DNA from: Paracoccus caeni
GTDB lineage: Bacteria; Pseudomonadota; Alphaproteobacteria; Rhodobacterales; Rhodobacteraceae
DNA: 64,000 bases
Assembly: GCF_016629665.1 (NCBI RefSeq)
Contig: NZ_JAEPRQ010000010.1
Location: 37,029-101,028 of the forward strand
Reading direction: 5' to 3'
Positions 43,233 through 52,413 of the stretch are shown here, in pieces (position 1 is the stretch's first letter; every line of letters starts with the position of its first letter). The translations under genes and the position numbers were made by a program. The notes beneath the pieces are model-generated. The model did no database searches. It was not told the DNA's origin and was given only the letters and a program-made list of their open reading frames with translations.

Positions 43233-44174
43233 TTAAGTTTGCCGCCAAAGGCCCGCATGCCGGTTCACATCCTTATAAAGCAGATACCGGAACCTTCCCG
43301 GCCCGCCTGCATAGCAGGCTTGCGGACAGAAAGCGCGAAGCCACATGTAGTCACCTGCTCCGACCTCGACCCAATCACGGTTCAGGCGATAGACCGCCTT
43401 GCCTTCCAGCACGAACAGGCCATGCTCCATCACATGGGTTTCGGCGAAGGGGATCGATCCCCCCGGCTGCAAGGTGACCAGAGTGATATGCATGTCATGG
43501 CCCAGATCAGCGGGGTCCATGAAGCGGGTGGTGGCCCATGCGCCTTCGGTGTCAGGCATCGGCGATGGCGCGATGTCCTGTTCGCGGGTCACAAAGACAG
43601 ATGGTTTCTGCACCCCATTGCAGGGTTGCCAGCGCTTTCGCCACCAGTGAAAGCCGGTATTGCCCGGCGTGCAGTTTTGAACTGACCAGCGGGTTCCGGC
43701 GGGGATATAGGCAAAGCCGCCGGGCTTCAGGAAATGTTCGGTCCCATCGATCGTCACACACATCTCACCGCCGGTAACGAATAGCGCGTGCTGCACCTCG
43801 GGGTCGTCATCGGGCTGATCGCTGCCACCACCCTCGACCAGTTCGACGATATATTGACTAAAGGTTTCGGCGAATCCTGTCAGTGGGCGGGCAAGGATCC
43901 ACATCCGCATCCCGGCCCACCCCGGCAGATAGCTGGTCACGATATCGCGCATAACCGTGCGCGGAATGACGGCATAGGCATTGGTGAAGACCGCGCTATC
44001 CGTCGTCAGTCCGGTTTGCGGTGGCAGGCCCGCGACGGGTCCTGCATAGGGGATATGACGGGATCTCTCCTCGGGCACGATGGCAACATCGCCGGTGGGT
44101 GCGCCCTTGGGCGGACTGTCCACGGTATCGGCCGGATCATCCCGCAATTGATGGGCAAGAGTCCCGTTATCCAT
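43233..44174 (-). CDS. (S)-ureidoglycine aminohydrolase-like bicupin protein
   Basis: This 313-residue bicupin resembles (S)-ureidoglycine aminohydrolase. The first cupin has EVQHALFVTGGEMCVTIDG, the second has THVMEHGLFVLEGKAVYRL, and the C-terminus reads GRFRYLLYKDVNRH, a familiar ending of this group. The enzyme releases ammonia from ureidoglycine in purine (allantoin) breakdown. No allantoinase or ureidoglycolate gene is adjacent. The gene overlaps the end of the dicarboxylate symporter gene by eight bases, so it is co-transcribed with it. A related amidine or ureido compound could be the real substrate. Confidence 0.78.
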   Translation of the reverse strand: MDNGTLAHQLRDDPADTVDSPPKGAPTGDVAIVPEERSRHIPYAGPVAGLPPQTGLTTDSAVFTNAYAVIPRTVMRDIVTSYLPGWAGMRMWILARPLTGFAETFSQYIVELVEGGGSDQPDDDPEVQHALFVTGGEMCVTIDGTEHFLKPGGFAYIPAGTRWSVQNCTPGNTGFHWWRKRWQPCNGVQKPSVFVTREQDIAPSPMPDTEGAWATTRFMDPADLGHDMHITLVTLQPGGSIPFAETHVMEHGLFVLEGKAVYRLNRDWVEVGAGDYMWLRAFCPQACYAGGPGRFRYLLYKDVNRHAGLWRQT

Positions 44175-45498
44175 GACGCAATTGCTCCTCTGACACGCTC
44201 AGCGGCTGGTCTTCTTCAAGGATGTCGAGACTGTCCATTTGCTCGCCGTCAAGGATCCGACGCGCGCGGTCATGATCGATATCACCGACCCAGGATGCGA
44301 CGGCGATGGTTGCCACACAGTTGCCCAGATAGTTGCCCAAGGCGCGGGCGATGCCCATGAACCAATCGACCGACAGCACCAGAACCAGACCGATGGCGGG
44401 AATCGCAGGAACCGCCGTCAAGGTCGCGGCAAGGATGACGATAGCCGAGCCCGGAACCCCGTGCGCCCCTTTTGAGGTGATCAGCGCGACACCAAGAATG
44501 GTCAGCAAATCGATGAAGGCCAGATCGGTATTCGTCGCCTGCGCAATAAACAGGGCCGCAAGTGTCAGGTAGATCGAGAACGCATCCAGGTTGAAGCTAT
44601 AGCCGGTCGGCACGACCAGGCCGACGGTAGAGTCCTTGATGCCCAGATGTTCCAGCTTGCGCATGGTTTGCGGCAGAACGCTGTCGCTGCTGGTGGTGCC
44701 TGCGACGATGCCAACCTCGGTCCGAAGATAACGGATCAGCTTGATGACGCTGAAACCCGACATCCGCATGACCAGACCCAGAATGGCAAAGACGAAGATC
44801 GCCACCGCAATGTAGAACAGCGCGACCAGATAACCCAACTGCGCCAGCGAACCGATCCCATAGGTGCCGACTGTGTAAGAGATTGCGCCGAAGACGCCAA
44901 AGGGGGCCAGTCGGACGATGAAGGACATGATCCGGAAGGTTGTATCGCCCGCCAGTTCGATCATCGACAGCAGCGGCCGCCCGCGATCGCCCAGCAGCGA
45001 CAGCGCACAGCCGAACAGGATCGCGACCAGCAGGACCTGCAATACGTCGCCCGTCGCAAAGCCACTGAAGATCGTGGTCGGGATCAGCTTCATCAGGAAC
45101 TCGACGGTGCCGCCATCGCTGACTTCATGGGCGCGGTCCATGTAGGCGCCAAGGGCCGAGGCATCCAGTGTGCTGGTATCGATGTTCATTCCGGCGCCGG
45201 GCTGGAAGATGTAGGCCAGCGCGATGCCCAAGATCAGCGCGACCGTGGTGATCACCTCGAAATAAATGATCGCGCGCACACCGACCCGGCCGACCTTCTT
45301 GATATCGCCGGCCCCGGCAATGCCGTGGACGACGACGCAGAAGACGATGGCCGGGATCAGCATCTTGATCAGCTTGATGAATCCGTCACCCAATGGCTTC
45401 ATGCTTGCTGCAAATTCCGGTGCCGCGAAGCCCGCGATCACACCCAGAACCAGCGCGAAACAGACCTGTCCGAACAAGGACCGCGTCCAGCTTGGCAT
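44167..45498 (-). CDS. Dicarboxylate/amino acid:cation symporter (DAACS family)
   Basis: This 443-residue transporter of the GltP/DctA fold shows the substrate-binding hallmarks VAGTTSSDSVLPQTM (serine-rich hairpin), PTGYSFNLDAFSIYLTL and SKGAHGVPGSAIVILAATL. It is a multi-helix inner-membrane protein that couples proton or sodium entry to uptake of C4-dicarboxylates or acidic amino acids. It heads an operon with the ureidoglycine aminohydrolase-like gene and is divergent from the LysR gene at 45620, which is its likely regulator. Confidence 0.9.
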   Translation of the reverse strand: MPSWTRSLFGQVCFALVLGVIAGFAAPEFAASMKPLGDGFIKLIKMLIPAIVFCVVVHGIAGAGDIKKVGRVGVRAIIYFEVITTVALILGIALAYIFQPGAGMNIDTSTLDASALGAYMDRAHEVSDGGTVEFLMKLIPTTIFSGFATGDVLQVLLVAILFGCALSLLGDRGRPLLSMIELAGDTTFRIMSFIVRLAPFGVFGAISYTVGTYGIGSLAQLGYLVALFYIAVAIFVFAILGLVMRMSGFSVIKLIRYLRTEVGIVAGTTSSDSVLPQTMRKLEHLGIKDSTVGLVVPTGYSFNLDAFSIYLTLAALFIAQATNTDLAFIDLLTILGVALITSKGAHGVPGSAIVILAATLTAVPAIPAIGLVLVLSVDWFMGIARALGNYLGNCVATIAVASWVGDIDHDRARRILDGEQMDSLDILEEDQPLSVSEEQLRHG

Positions 45499-45619
45499 AT
45501 TCCCAATCTCCCTGAATCATGCGGCATTATGACGCCGCCTTTTTTTGATGCCGGGAACTCTTGGTCAGAAATATATCTGAGTCTAATATCGTTTTGCGCG
45601 GAATCTATATGGTTTTGAT

Positions 45620-46501
45620 ATGAGAATACGTCAGCTTCACTGTTTCGTCGTGTTGGCCGAAGAACTGAACTTCACTCGCGCGGCAAAGCGTCTGAATATG
45701 TCGCAACCGCCGCTAAGCCTGCAGATTCAGTCGCTTGAACGAGCCTTGGGCGCCGACCTGTTTCACCGCAGCAGCCGCAAGATGACACTGACCCAAGCAG
45801 GTGAAGTGCTGCAGCGCCGCGCCAAAAATATTCTGGCCCAGCATGATCGCGCTATCCTAGAGGTGCGCGAGGCTATTGCGGGACATCACGGCGTGCTGGA
45901 TATCGGAACGACCGGATCGATCCTGCGCGCCGGTCTGGCCGATCTGCTGGCGCGATTCTGCCGCGAATTTCCCGGCATCACCGTGCGTCTGCATGAAGAG
46001 GCTCCGGCCCTGCAAATCAGCGACCTCATCAGCGGCCGGATGGACGTGATCTTCAACAGATCGCCGCCCGCGCATGACGACCTGACCTGCGAACTGGCGT
46101 GGAAAGAGGATATGGTCGTGATGCTGCCCGCCGATCATCCGCTGGGCGCACAGGACACGCTTTCGCTGGACGATCTGCGCAGCGAACGTCATGTGATCCT
46201 GCGTCCCGACAGTTCAGACTTCGCGGCCTACATCATGTCCCTGATCTCGCATGGCGGCATGCGCCCTCGGATTTCCCAACAGGTCGTGGACGCGCAGTCT
46301 ATCCCCAGCCTGGTCGCCGCCGGGTTCGGCATCAGCGTCCTGCCCGCCGGGATCGCCAAACTGACCTCTGGCCCGCTGATTTCACGCCCTATCGCGCCGG
46401 AAAGCCCCGTATCAGAGATTTTCACCGTCTACAGCAGACATCAACGAAGCCCGGTGACCGAGACGTTTTTGCGCATGGCCCGTTTGGCGCGATCTTGGTG
46501 A
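45620..46501 (+). CDS. LysR-family transcriptional regulator
   Basis: This 293-residue LysR protein has the classic N-terminus MRIRQLHCFVVLAEELNFTRAAKRLNMSQ-type HTH (about residues 1-60) and an effector domain. It is divergent from the symporter gene at 45498 across 121 bases, which contain ATATATCTGAGTCTAATAT, a possible T-N11-A-type site. It is likely to control the symporter/ureidoglycine operon. The effector is unknown. Confidence 0.9.
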   Translation: MRIRQLHCFVVLAEELNFTRAAKRLNMSQPPLSLQIQSLERALGADLFHRSSRKMTLTQAGEVLQRRAKNILAQHDRAILEVREAIAGHHGVLDIGTTGSILRAGLADLLARFCREFPGITVRLHEEAPALQISDLISGRMDVIFNRSPPAHDDLTCELAWKEDMVVMLPADHPLGAQDTLSLDDLRSERHVILRPDSSDFAAYIMSLISHGGMRPRISQQVVDAQSIPSLVAAGFGISVLPAGIAKLTSGPLISRPIAPESPVSEIFTVYSRHQRSPVTETFLRMARLARSW

Positions 46502-46743
46502 TGCTCGCTGCCGGAAGGTAGCGAGTGTGTCGAGGGGGTGTTTCGGCATGCAATCTTGGGACCGAGTCGATTTGTATGGTGTCGACATGCTGAACGTTGG
46601 AGGCGTGCAAGCGGAAGGTCGATGCTTACGGTCCCGGCTACGCGCCCTAAGTTGATCCAATCAAAGCACAGCAGGCATCTGTATGCAAAATTATCATCTG
46701 ACAGACCGCTCAATGCAGACTCAGCATTCTCCGACCCGGAAGT

Positions 46744-47973
46744 TCAGCGAAAGGTAAACAGATCTCCATCGGGGTCGGTTTTCCCTGCAATCGCAGCGCT
46801 AACGATCTGCGCGGCGATCATTGAAAAAGTGATGCCGTTCCCACCGAAGCCCATAACGGCTAATGCCCGTTCAAAGCCCGGCACTCGATCAATGATCGGC
46901 AGGCCGTCATTGGTGACGCTGAACGGGGCGGACCATGTATAGGCGGGTTTGCCGATGTTGACGCCGGTCAGTTCCTGAAGTTTCTCCGCGATGGTGCGCG
47001 CCTTCTGGGCCAGCTTCTCCGGGTCGGCATTCGTGTCCGAGGCATCTTCGTCCTCGCCGCCTGCGATCACACGACCTGTCTCATCAGTGCGGAAATAGAG
47101 ATAGGGGTCGGCGGCTTCCCAGATGATGGTGTCGCGCATCCACCCCGGCAGTCCGCTCAGCGGGCGCGACGCCAGTGCCCAGGTTGAAGTGACATGGTGC
47201 GATTTGGTATTCATTTGCGGCAGATATTCATAGCCGGTGCAGAAGACTGCGTGTTCGGCCACCAGAACCTCACCCTTGCTGGTCGCAAGCGCAATACCGC
47301 CGGGCATTTCGGCCATGTCGGTGATCTCGACCGGAGAGACGATCCGGGCCTTGCGTGACAGCGCCGCAGCAAGCAGCCCCGCCGTCAATTGCGCCGGATT
47401 GGCCGAGGCCGAGGCCTGCGACAGGATCGCCGCCGGACGGTCCATGCTGTATGTTTCCAGCAATTCGGCCCGATTCAGATAGCGCGCCTCGATGCCTATC
47501 TCGTTGCGGGCCGTGGCCTCGTTCGCCAGCGCCCGCGCGCCCATCTGATCGCCCGCCAGATAAAGCGCGGGCTTTCTGCGCATCTGGCAGTCGATCTTCA
47601 GCTTGTGGGCCAATGCCACCAGATCATCAACCGCGCCGACCGAACGCAGCCATGCCCGATCCGCGCGATCCCGCCCGATTTTGCGTTGCAGGCGGGTCAG
47701 CGGCACGTCGATCTCGTGCTGGATCATCGCGGTCGAGGCGGGGGTAGAGCCGCGCACCGGCGGGCGGCGGTCGAGAATCAAGACCGAAAGGCGATTTCGG
47801 GTCAGCGCCTCGGCCACCAACGCGCCGCTGATGCCCGCGCCGACCACGATCACATCGAAGCGGTCGCGGGTCAGCCTTGTCTCGGCAGCGAGGGTGGAAT
47901 GGGGCGTCTTCACCCAGAAGGGCGTGCCGGTGCGCAAATCGTCCTTGCGGGTATCAGTGTCGTGATCGGCCAT
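46744..47973 (-). CDS. FAD-dependent oxidoreductase of the DAO family
   Basis: This 409-residue flavoprotein has the dinucleotide motif FDVIVVGAGISGALVAEAL near residue 40, then LDRRPPVRGSTPASTAM, and the C-terminal FAD contact RVPGFERALAVMGFGGNGIT. DAO-family oxidases act on amines or amino acids, many producing hydrogen peroxide. The start is taken at ATG 47973, spaced five bases from GGAG. It lies 47 bases downstream of the catalase gene, separated by a hairpin terminator, so read-through would link a peroxide-forming enzyme with its catalase. The substrate is unknown. Confidence 0.83.
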   Translation of the reverse strand: MADHDTDTRKDDLRTGTPFWVKTPHSTLAAETRLTRDRFDVIVVGAGISGALVAEALTRNRLSVLILDRRPPVRGSTPASTAMIQHEIDVPLTRLQRKIGRDRADRAWLRSVGAVDDLVALAHKLKIDCQMRRKPALYLAGDQMGARALANEATARNEIGIEARYLNRAELLETYSMDRPAAILSQASASANPAQLTAGLLAAALSRKARIVSPVEITDMAEMPGGIALATSKGEVLVAEHAVFCTGYEYLPQMNTKSHHVTSTWALASRPLSGLPGWMRDTIIWEAADPYLYFRTDETGRVIAGGEDEDASDTNADPEKLAQKARTIAEKLQELTGVNIGKPAYTWSAPFSVTNDGLPIIDRVPGFERALAVMGFGGNGITFSMIAAQIVSAAIAGKTDPDGDLFTFR

Positions 47974-47986
47974 CATCGCTCCGTGC

Positions 47987-48014
47987 AAAAAGGCCCGCCC
48001 CTGAGCGGGGCGGG
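47987..48014 (-). terminator. katE: Rho-independent terminator of the catalase gene
   Basis: On the minus strand, CCCGCCCC (48014-48007) pairs with GGGGCGGG (48001-47994) around a five-base loop, followed by CCTTTTT. It lies just after the catalase stop and before the oxidoreductase start. Its strength suggests that most transcripts end here. Confidence 0.8.
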
Positions 48015-48020
48015 TGGCTG

Positions 48021-50078
48021 TCAGGCCAGATCGCGGATATTCGGCTCGCGGTCCCAATAACGTCGGATCGCGAGGTCGGGCAGCGCGCCCAGCGTGCCCA
48101 CACCGTCGTCAGATTCGATCCCGGCTCGGTCCAGCAAGGCCTGCGCCCCTTTATCATGGCCGATGGCCTTCAGATGGGCATAGGCGTCCATGACAAAGCC
48201 CAGTGCCGCCGCGTCACGGGAAAGCTTCTCGGCCTGATCCGCAGACAGGATCAGCGCCACGGCATCGAAGAGGACCGAGGGCGAACCCGCTAGTTGACCA
48301 TCCGCCGCCATCTTTCCGCCCTTCAGATTCACCCCGCCGACCTTCGGCGCGATGGTAAAGGCGGTGCCGCCAGCCGCCTCGATCTGGGTGCGAAGCTGGT
48401 CGATTGCCGCCTTGTCCGAGCCTTCGGCGAAAAGGATGCCAACCTTGCGGGCTTGCAGCGTGGCGTTCCAGTTCTTCTGAATTGACAGCGCCTCCGAGGG
48501 ATCAAGATCGACCGGATCGCGGAAAGGCACGGCGGCTTTGGGCAGCGTCATCGCCAGCCCGTCGGCGACCCGCTGTGCCAGCGCCTCGTCGATATTGCGA
48601 AGATGGCTCAGCACCCGCAGCCGCACATGCTCCAGCCCGACCTTGGACAATTCGAACACGAAGGCTGAGGCAATATGGGCCTGTTCGCTATCCGTCTGCG
48701 ACCGCCAGAACATCCGCGGCTGGCTGTAGTGATCGCCGAAGGTTTCCGACCGGATGCGCAGCTTCTGCCCCTCGACCTGCTGCGGCGCGGTAGTGAAACC
48801 TTGATCCGAGGCGCGTGGTCCCGGCGCTTCACCTGCCTGATCCAGACTGTTCGGCTCGTAATTCGCGCGGCCTTTGGGAACCTGTGTCTGCATCATCCCG
48901 TCGCGCATCATATTGGCATAAGGGCACTTTGGCGCATTGATCGGGATCTGGTGGAAATTCGTGGTCCCAAGCCGTGATTTCTGCGTGTCGAGATAGCTGA
49001 ACAGCCGCCCCTGCAACAGCGGATCATCGCTGAAGTCGATCCCCGGCACCACATTCGACGGCAGGAATGCCGCCTGTTCGTTCTCAGCGAAATGATTGTC
49101 CGGATTGCGGTCCAGAACCATTCGCCCGATGATCCGCAGCGGCACCACCTCTTCCGGGATGATCTTGGTTGCGTCCAGCACGTCATAGGGCAGGCTGTCG
49201 GCCAGCTTTTGATCGAACACCTGAATGCCAAGCTCCCATTCCGGGAAGTCGCCAGCGGCAATGGCTTCGTTCAGATCGCGGCGGTGATAATCGTTATCGG
49301 CCCCCTGCAACTTGGCGCTTTCATCCCAAACCAGCGACTGAACCCCAAGCTTCGGCCGCCAATGGAATTTGACGAAGCGTTCACCGCCCTCGGCATCGAC
49401 CAGCTTGAACGTATGAACACCGAAGCCCTGCATCATCCGGTAACTGCGCGGAATGGCGCGGTCGGACATCGCCCAGATCACGGTATGCAGCGTCTCTGGC
49501 ATTAGCGAGACGAAATCCCAGAAGGTATCATGGGCCGAGGCGGCCTGCGGATAGCCTTTATCGGCCTCCATCTTCACGGAATGAACCAGATCGGGGAACT
49601 TCAGCGCGTCCTGGATGAAGAAAACGGGGATATTGTTGCCGACCAGATCCCAGTTGCCCTCGTCGGTGTAGAACTTCGTCGCAAAGCCACGCACGTCGCG
49701 CGGTGTATCGACCGATCCAGCACCGCCAGCTACGGTCGAGAAGCGCACGAAGACCGGCGTCTTCTTACCCTTCTTCGCGAACAGGCTGGCGCGGCTGAGA
49801 TCGGGGATCGCATCGGTGCATTCGAAATAGCCATGTGCGGTTGAGCCGCGGGCATGGACGATCCTTTCGGGGATGCGTTCGTGGTCGAAATGGAAGATCT
49901 TCTCGCGCAGAATAAAATCTTCCAGCAGCGTCGGGCCACGCGCTCCGGCGCGCAGGCTGTTCTGGTTGTCCGACACGGGCGCGCCGTGATTGGTGGTCAG
50001 GACCTCGCTGCCTGTCCGGGCGATCTGCTGCGTCTCGCCGCCATCGCCGATCTTGCTGTCATAGGGTTTCTTCGCCAT
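48021..50078 (-). CDS. katE: Large-subunit monofunctional catalase (KatE/HPII type)
   Basis: This 685-residue catalase decomposes hydrogen peroxide. The catalytic His is in RIVHARGSTAHGYF, the catalytic Asn region in VGNNIPVFFIQDALKFPD and the heme-ligand Tyr in RLFSYLDTQKSRLG. The extra C-terminal flavodoxin-like domain (from about 540: RKVGILFAEGSDKAAIDQL) and the length place it in the large-subunit clade. It has no signal peptide and is cytoplasmic. A strong terminator follows. An FAD oxidoreductase gene lies immediately downstream. Confidence 0.95.
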   Translation of the reverse strand: MAKKPYDSKIGDGGETQQIARTGSEVLTTNHGAPVSDNQNSLRAGARGPTLLEDFILREKIFHFDHERIPERIVHARGSTAHGYFECTDAIPDLSRASLFAKKGKKTPVFVRFSTVAGGAGSVDTPRDVRGFATKFYTDEGNWDLVGNNIPVFFIQDALKFPDLVHSVKMEADKGYPQAASAHDTFWDFVSLMPETLHTVIWAMSDRAIPRSYRMMQGFGVHTFKLVDAEGGERFVKFHWRPKLGVQSLVWDESAKLQGADNDYHRRDLNEAIAAGDFPEWELGIQVFDQKLADSLPYDVLDATKIIPEEVVPLRIIGRMVLDRNPDNHFAENEQAAFLPSNVVPGIDFSDDPLLQGRLFSYLDTQKSRLGTTNFHQIPINAPKCPYANMMRDGMMQTQVPKGRANYEPNSLDQAGEAPGPRASDQGFTTAPQQVEGQKLRIRSETFGDHYSQPRMFWRSQTDSEQAHIASAFVFELSKVGLEHVRLRVLSHLRNIDEALAQRVADGLAMTLPKAAVPFRDPVDLDPSEALSIQKNWNATLQARKVGILFAEGSDKAAIDQLRTQIEAAGGTAFTIAPKVGGVNLKGGKMAADGQLAGSPSVLFDAVALILSADQAEKLSRDAAALGFVMDAYAHLKAIGHDKGAQALLDRAGIESDDGVGTLGALPDLAIRRYWDREPNIRDLA

Positions 50079-50384
50079 CGCTCTGCCTTCCCGTCTGGGT
50101 GGGTGAAGCGCAGGTCAGGTTCGGTCTTGGCCTGCGAAAAGAAAACGCGATCCGGCGGGCCCAGTTCCAGATGAAAAAATGGAACTGGGAGGGAGAGAGG
50201 TCAGCGATCGTGCAGCCAGCACCGCCAGCTGCTGCACAGCACATCCGAAGTCCCCTTTGATCGACAGGCACTTCGCCTCTCTGCTCGCGCACCGACACCT
50301 GCAACATCGGCCCCACATCGCCGCGAAAGTTCCTTCCGTGATGCGGAACTTGGCTCGTTGCGGGGCGGAGTGTCTTCGCAGGTC
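50079..50384. other. Intergenic region between divergent katE and hydrolase remnant
   Basis: No supported gene. Short open frames on both strands lack recognised sequence. The 140 bases next to katE presumably hold its promoter. No clear -35/-10 pair or peroxide-regulator box is evident to me. Confidence 0.4.
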
Positions 50385-51123
50385 ATGAACAGCCTGATCG
50401 AAGGACCGATGGTGCCAGGCTTTTTTGAAGGGCTCACGGACGATATCGTTATCATATCGCACGGCGAGATCCGCATGCGGTATGGCGGATCAAGCGTTCC
50501 GGCTCGCGATGGACTTTCCGGCAAGTGTTGCCGGCCTGATCGTCATGGACGGTATTCCGATTTTCGAGATTTTGAGCCGAGCAGATTGGCGATTTGCGAA
50601 GAGTTGGTTTCGCTGGTTCTTCTTCGCCCAGAGTGAGAAGGCAGAGGCGGCAATTCAGACACGTCCTGACCTTTGGTGTCCTGCGGAATCTGCTGACGGC
50701 GAGGAAAACAGGGCAGATTATCTTGCCGCTACGAGAAATCCCGCGGTCGTGCGTGGCATGCTTGCGGACTATCAAGCCGGACTTGAGTTCGATTACGATG
50801 ATGACAGACGCGACAAGGAAGCAGGGCGGCGTATAAAATGTCCCGTTGGCGTTCTTTGGTCACGTTATGACGACATGGAGAGCCTCTTTGGCGATCCGGC
50901 AACTCGTTGGACGGGTTGGACTGATCAGATTGCTTTACGACACGGCATCGCAAGCGGGCACCACATGGCCGAAGAAGCTCCTGACGAGGTCGCGGATCAG
51001 CTTCGCCTGTTTTTTTGCAGAGATGCGCTGACCTCTGACCCTTCCCACAAAGTCGCCGCCGGGGGTAAGCCACGGCAGCGATCTGCAACGAAATTGATCG
51101 GTGAAGCTTCCATCGATTTATGA
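50385..51123 (+). pseudogene. Alpha/beta hydrolase (haloacetate dehalogenase-like), internal deletion
   Basis: From ATG 50385 the frame reads VPGFFEGLTDDIVIISHGEIRMRYGGS, a typical opening of haloalkane/haloacetate dehalogenase-like alpha/beta hydrolases. At about 50483 it jumps, in another frame, to QAFRLAMDFPASVAGLIVMD, which in relatives lies some 90 residues later. The lost segment carries the oxyanion region and nucleophile elbow. The rest (LSRADWRFAKSWFRWFFF, SGHHMAEEAPDEVADQLR) is intact to the stop at 51123. The catalytic His remains but the nucleophile is gone. Confidence 0.75.
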
Positions 51124-52302
51124 GACAGGACGCTTTAGTCTCGGATCGAGCGTTCGAAATACCTTTTCAGCCATTCCTGTTCCGCGATCATCATCGCGCC
51201 AGGCCAGTTGCAGCACTATCCGAAAGTCGCGCGGTAGCGGGATCGCTTTGATCTCAGGCAATCGAATTGCAATTGTGCTCGGCAAGATCGAACAATAGCC
51301 GTGGTTCATTACAAGGTCGACGACAACCGGGATGCTGTCAATCTCGGTTAGTCGGACCTGAGATAACCAGTCAGGTCCGAGACGTTGTTCGAGAAATGCC
51401 TCAGCCACTTGACGAAGACCAGCTGCGCGCGAGGGTAGGGCCAAGCGCTGGCTTCGCACGGCAGTGAGCATGTGATCTGGTATCTCTTCACCCGACCTTT
51501 CCAAACTGTTCAACTGCGCGAAGAAAGACAACGAGCTACGTTGAATCTCGATGCCAAGAATCTTCGGATTGGTGACCGGCATGTCGATCAGGATCGCGTC
51601 GTAACGTTGTTGCTCCAGCCCTTCCAGCAGCGAATCCGCCAAAGCGGGTTGCAGATAAAGCGGTGTTTCAAACAATTTTGCCCAATTCGCGGCGATGCGC
51701 CCCAGAATCTGCGCCGAAGGGCTGTCCGGTGTTGCTGGCGGAATGGCGCCCAGTGACCAATGGCGTAGATGTCGGCGAAAGCGCAGTTCGGATGTGGAAT
51801 CCAGTTGCGCCCATATATCGCGCAGACGGGTGACATGCGGCGCGATCCGTGCCCCTTCGGCAGATGCGCGAGAGCCGTTTCGCGTTCGCTGAATCAATTG
51901 GCGCCCCAAGCTGGTTTCCAGCATCGCCATCATCCGGGTCAGTTGCGGTTGGCCGACCTGCAAACGGCGCGCCGATTTTCGGATCGAACCTGATTGCAGA
52001 ATGTCGGCGAATCGAAACAGCGCAATCAAAGAGGCGGGGCGGGTGATCGCGGGCGTCAGGCCGCCATGAACGTCGATGATTTCCTTTGCCGCGGCCTGAA
52101 GATGTGGCCTCAGCCGTGCCCCCTCTGCGGTCAGGATCAGGCCGGTTGCGCTTGGGATGAAAAGTTTGACCGATAAGGCCTTCTCGATTTTGCGAACGGC
52201 GTCCGACACCGTGGAAACCGGCGCGCCGGTGGCGCGGGCGGCACGTTGAACCCCCCCATGCAGCATCACCTTTTCGCAAAGCACGATACTGGAAACCTTC
52301 AT
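51118..52302 (-). CDS. LysR-family regulator with two tandem DNA-binding domains
   Basis: The 394-residue protein starts at ATG 52302 (GGTGG upstream). It carries two LysR-type winged helix-turn-helix domains: residues about 2-60 (GGVQRAARATGAPVSTVSDAV) and about 91-144 (LFRFADILQSGSIRKSARRL, QPQLTRMMAMLETSLGRQL), then an effector-binding domain. Ordinary LysR proteins have one. It is divergent from the hydantoinase operon, with the palindrome at 52342 between them, so it is probably the pathway regulator. The effector may be ergothioneine or an intermediate. Its 3' end overlaps the hydrolase remnant by six bases. Confidence 0.87.
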   Translation of the reverse strand: MKVSSIVLCEKVMLHGGVQRAARATGAPVSTVSDAVRKIEKALSVKLFIPSATGLILTAEGARLRPHLQAAAKEIIDVHGGLTPAITRPASLIALFRFADILQSGSIRKSARRLQVGQPQLTRMMAMLETSLGRQLIQRTRNGSRASAEGARIAPHVTRLRDIWAQLDSTSELRFRRHLRHWSLGAIPPATPDSPSAQILGRIAANWAKLFETPLYLQPALADSLLEGLEQQRYDAILIDMPVTNPKILGIEIQRSSLSFFAQLNSLERSGEEIPDHMLTAVRSQRLALPSRAAGLRQVAEAFLEQRLGPDWLSQVRLTEIDSIPVVVDLVMNHGYCSILPSTIAIRLPEIKAIPLPRDFRIVLQLAWRDDDRGTGMAEKVFRTLDPRLKRPVS

Positions 52303-52341
52303 GATCCACCTGATCCACAAGCCAGCCTAAATGGCATCAGC

Positions 52342-52359
52342 TATCCGAATTTTGGGATA
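52342..52359. promoter_or_regulatory. Palindrome in the divergent LysR/hydantoinase promoter region
   Basis: TATCC-GAATTTTG-GGATA is an 18-base inverted repeat, 40 bases from the regulator start and 55 from the hydantoinase start. Its centrality suggests an operator for the two-domain LysR protein. Its spacing differs by one base from the IclR-linked sites. Confidence 0.5.
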
Positions 52360-52413
52360 TACCATTATTTCAAGCGCCGCTCATAGTGAGACGATCACAT
52401 TCTCGGGGGGTGC

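Noticed and set aside
52342..52359. A fourth copy of the IclR-linked operator
   Set aside because: The half-sites ATCC and GGAT are similar, but their separation is one base shorter than in the three regulon sites and a different regulator (LysR) is adjacent.
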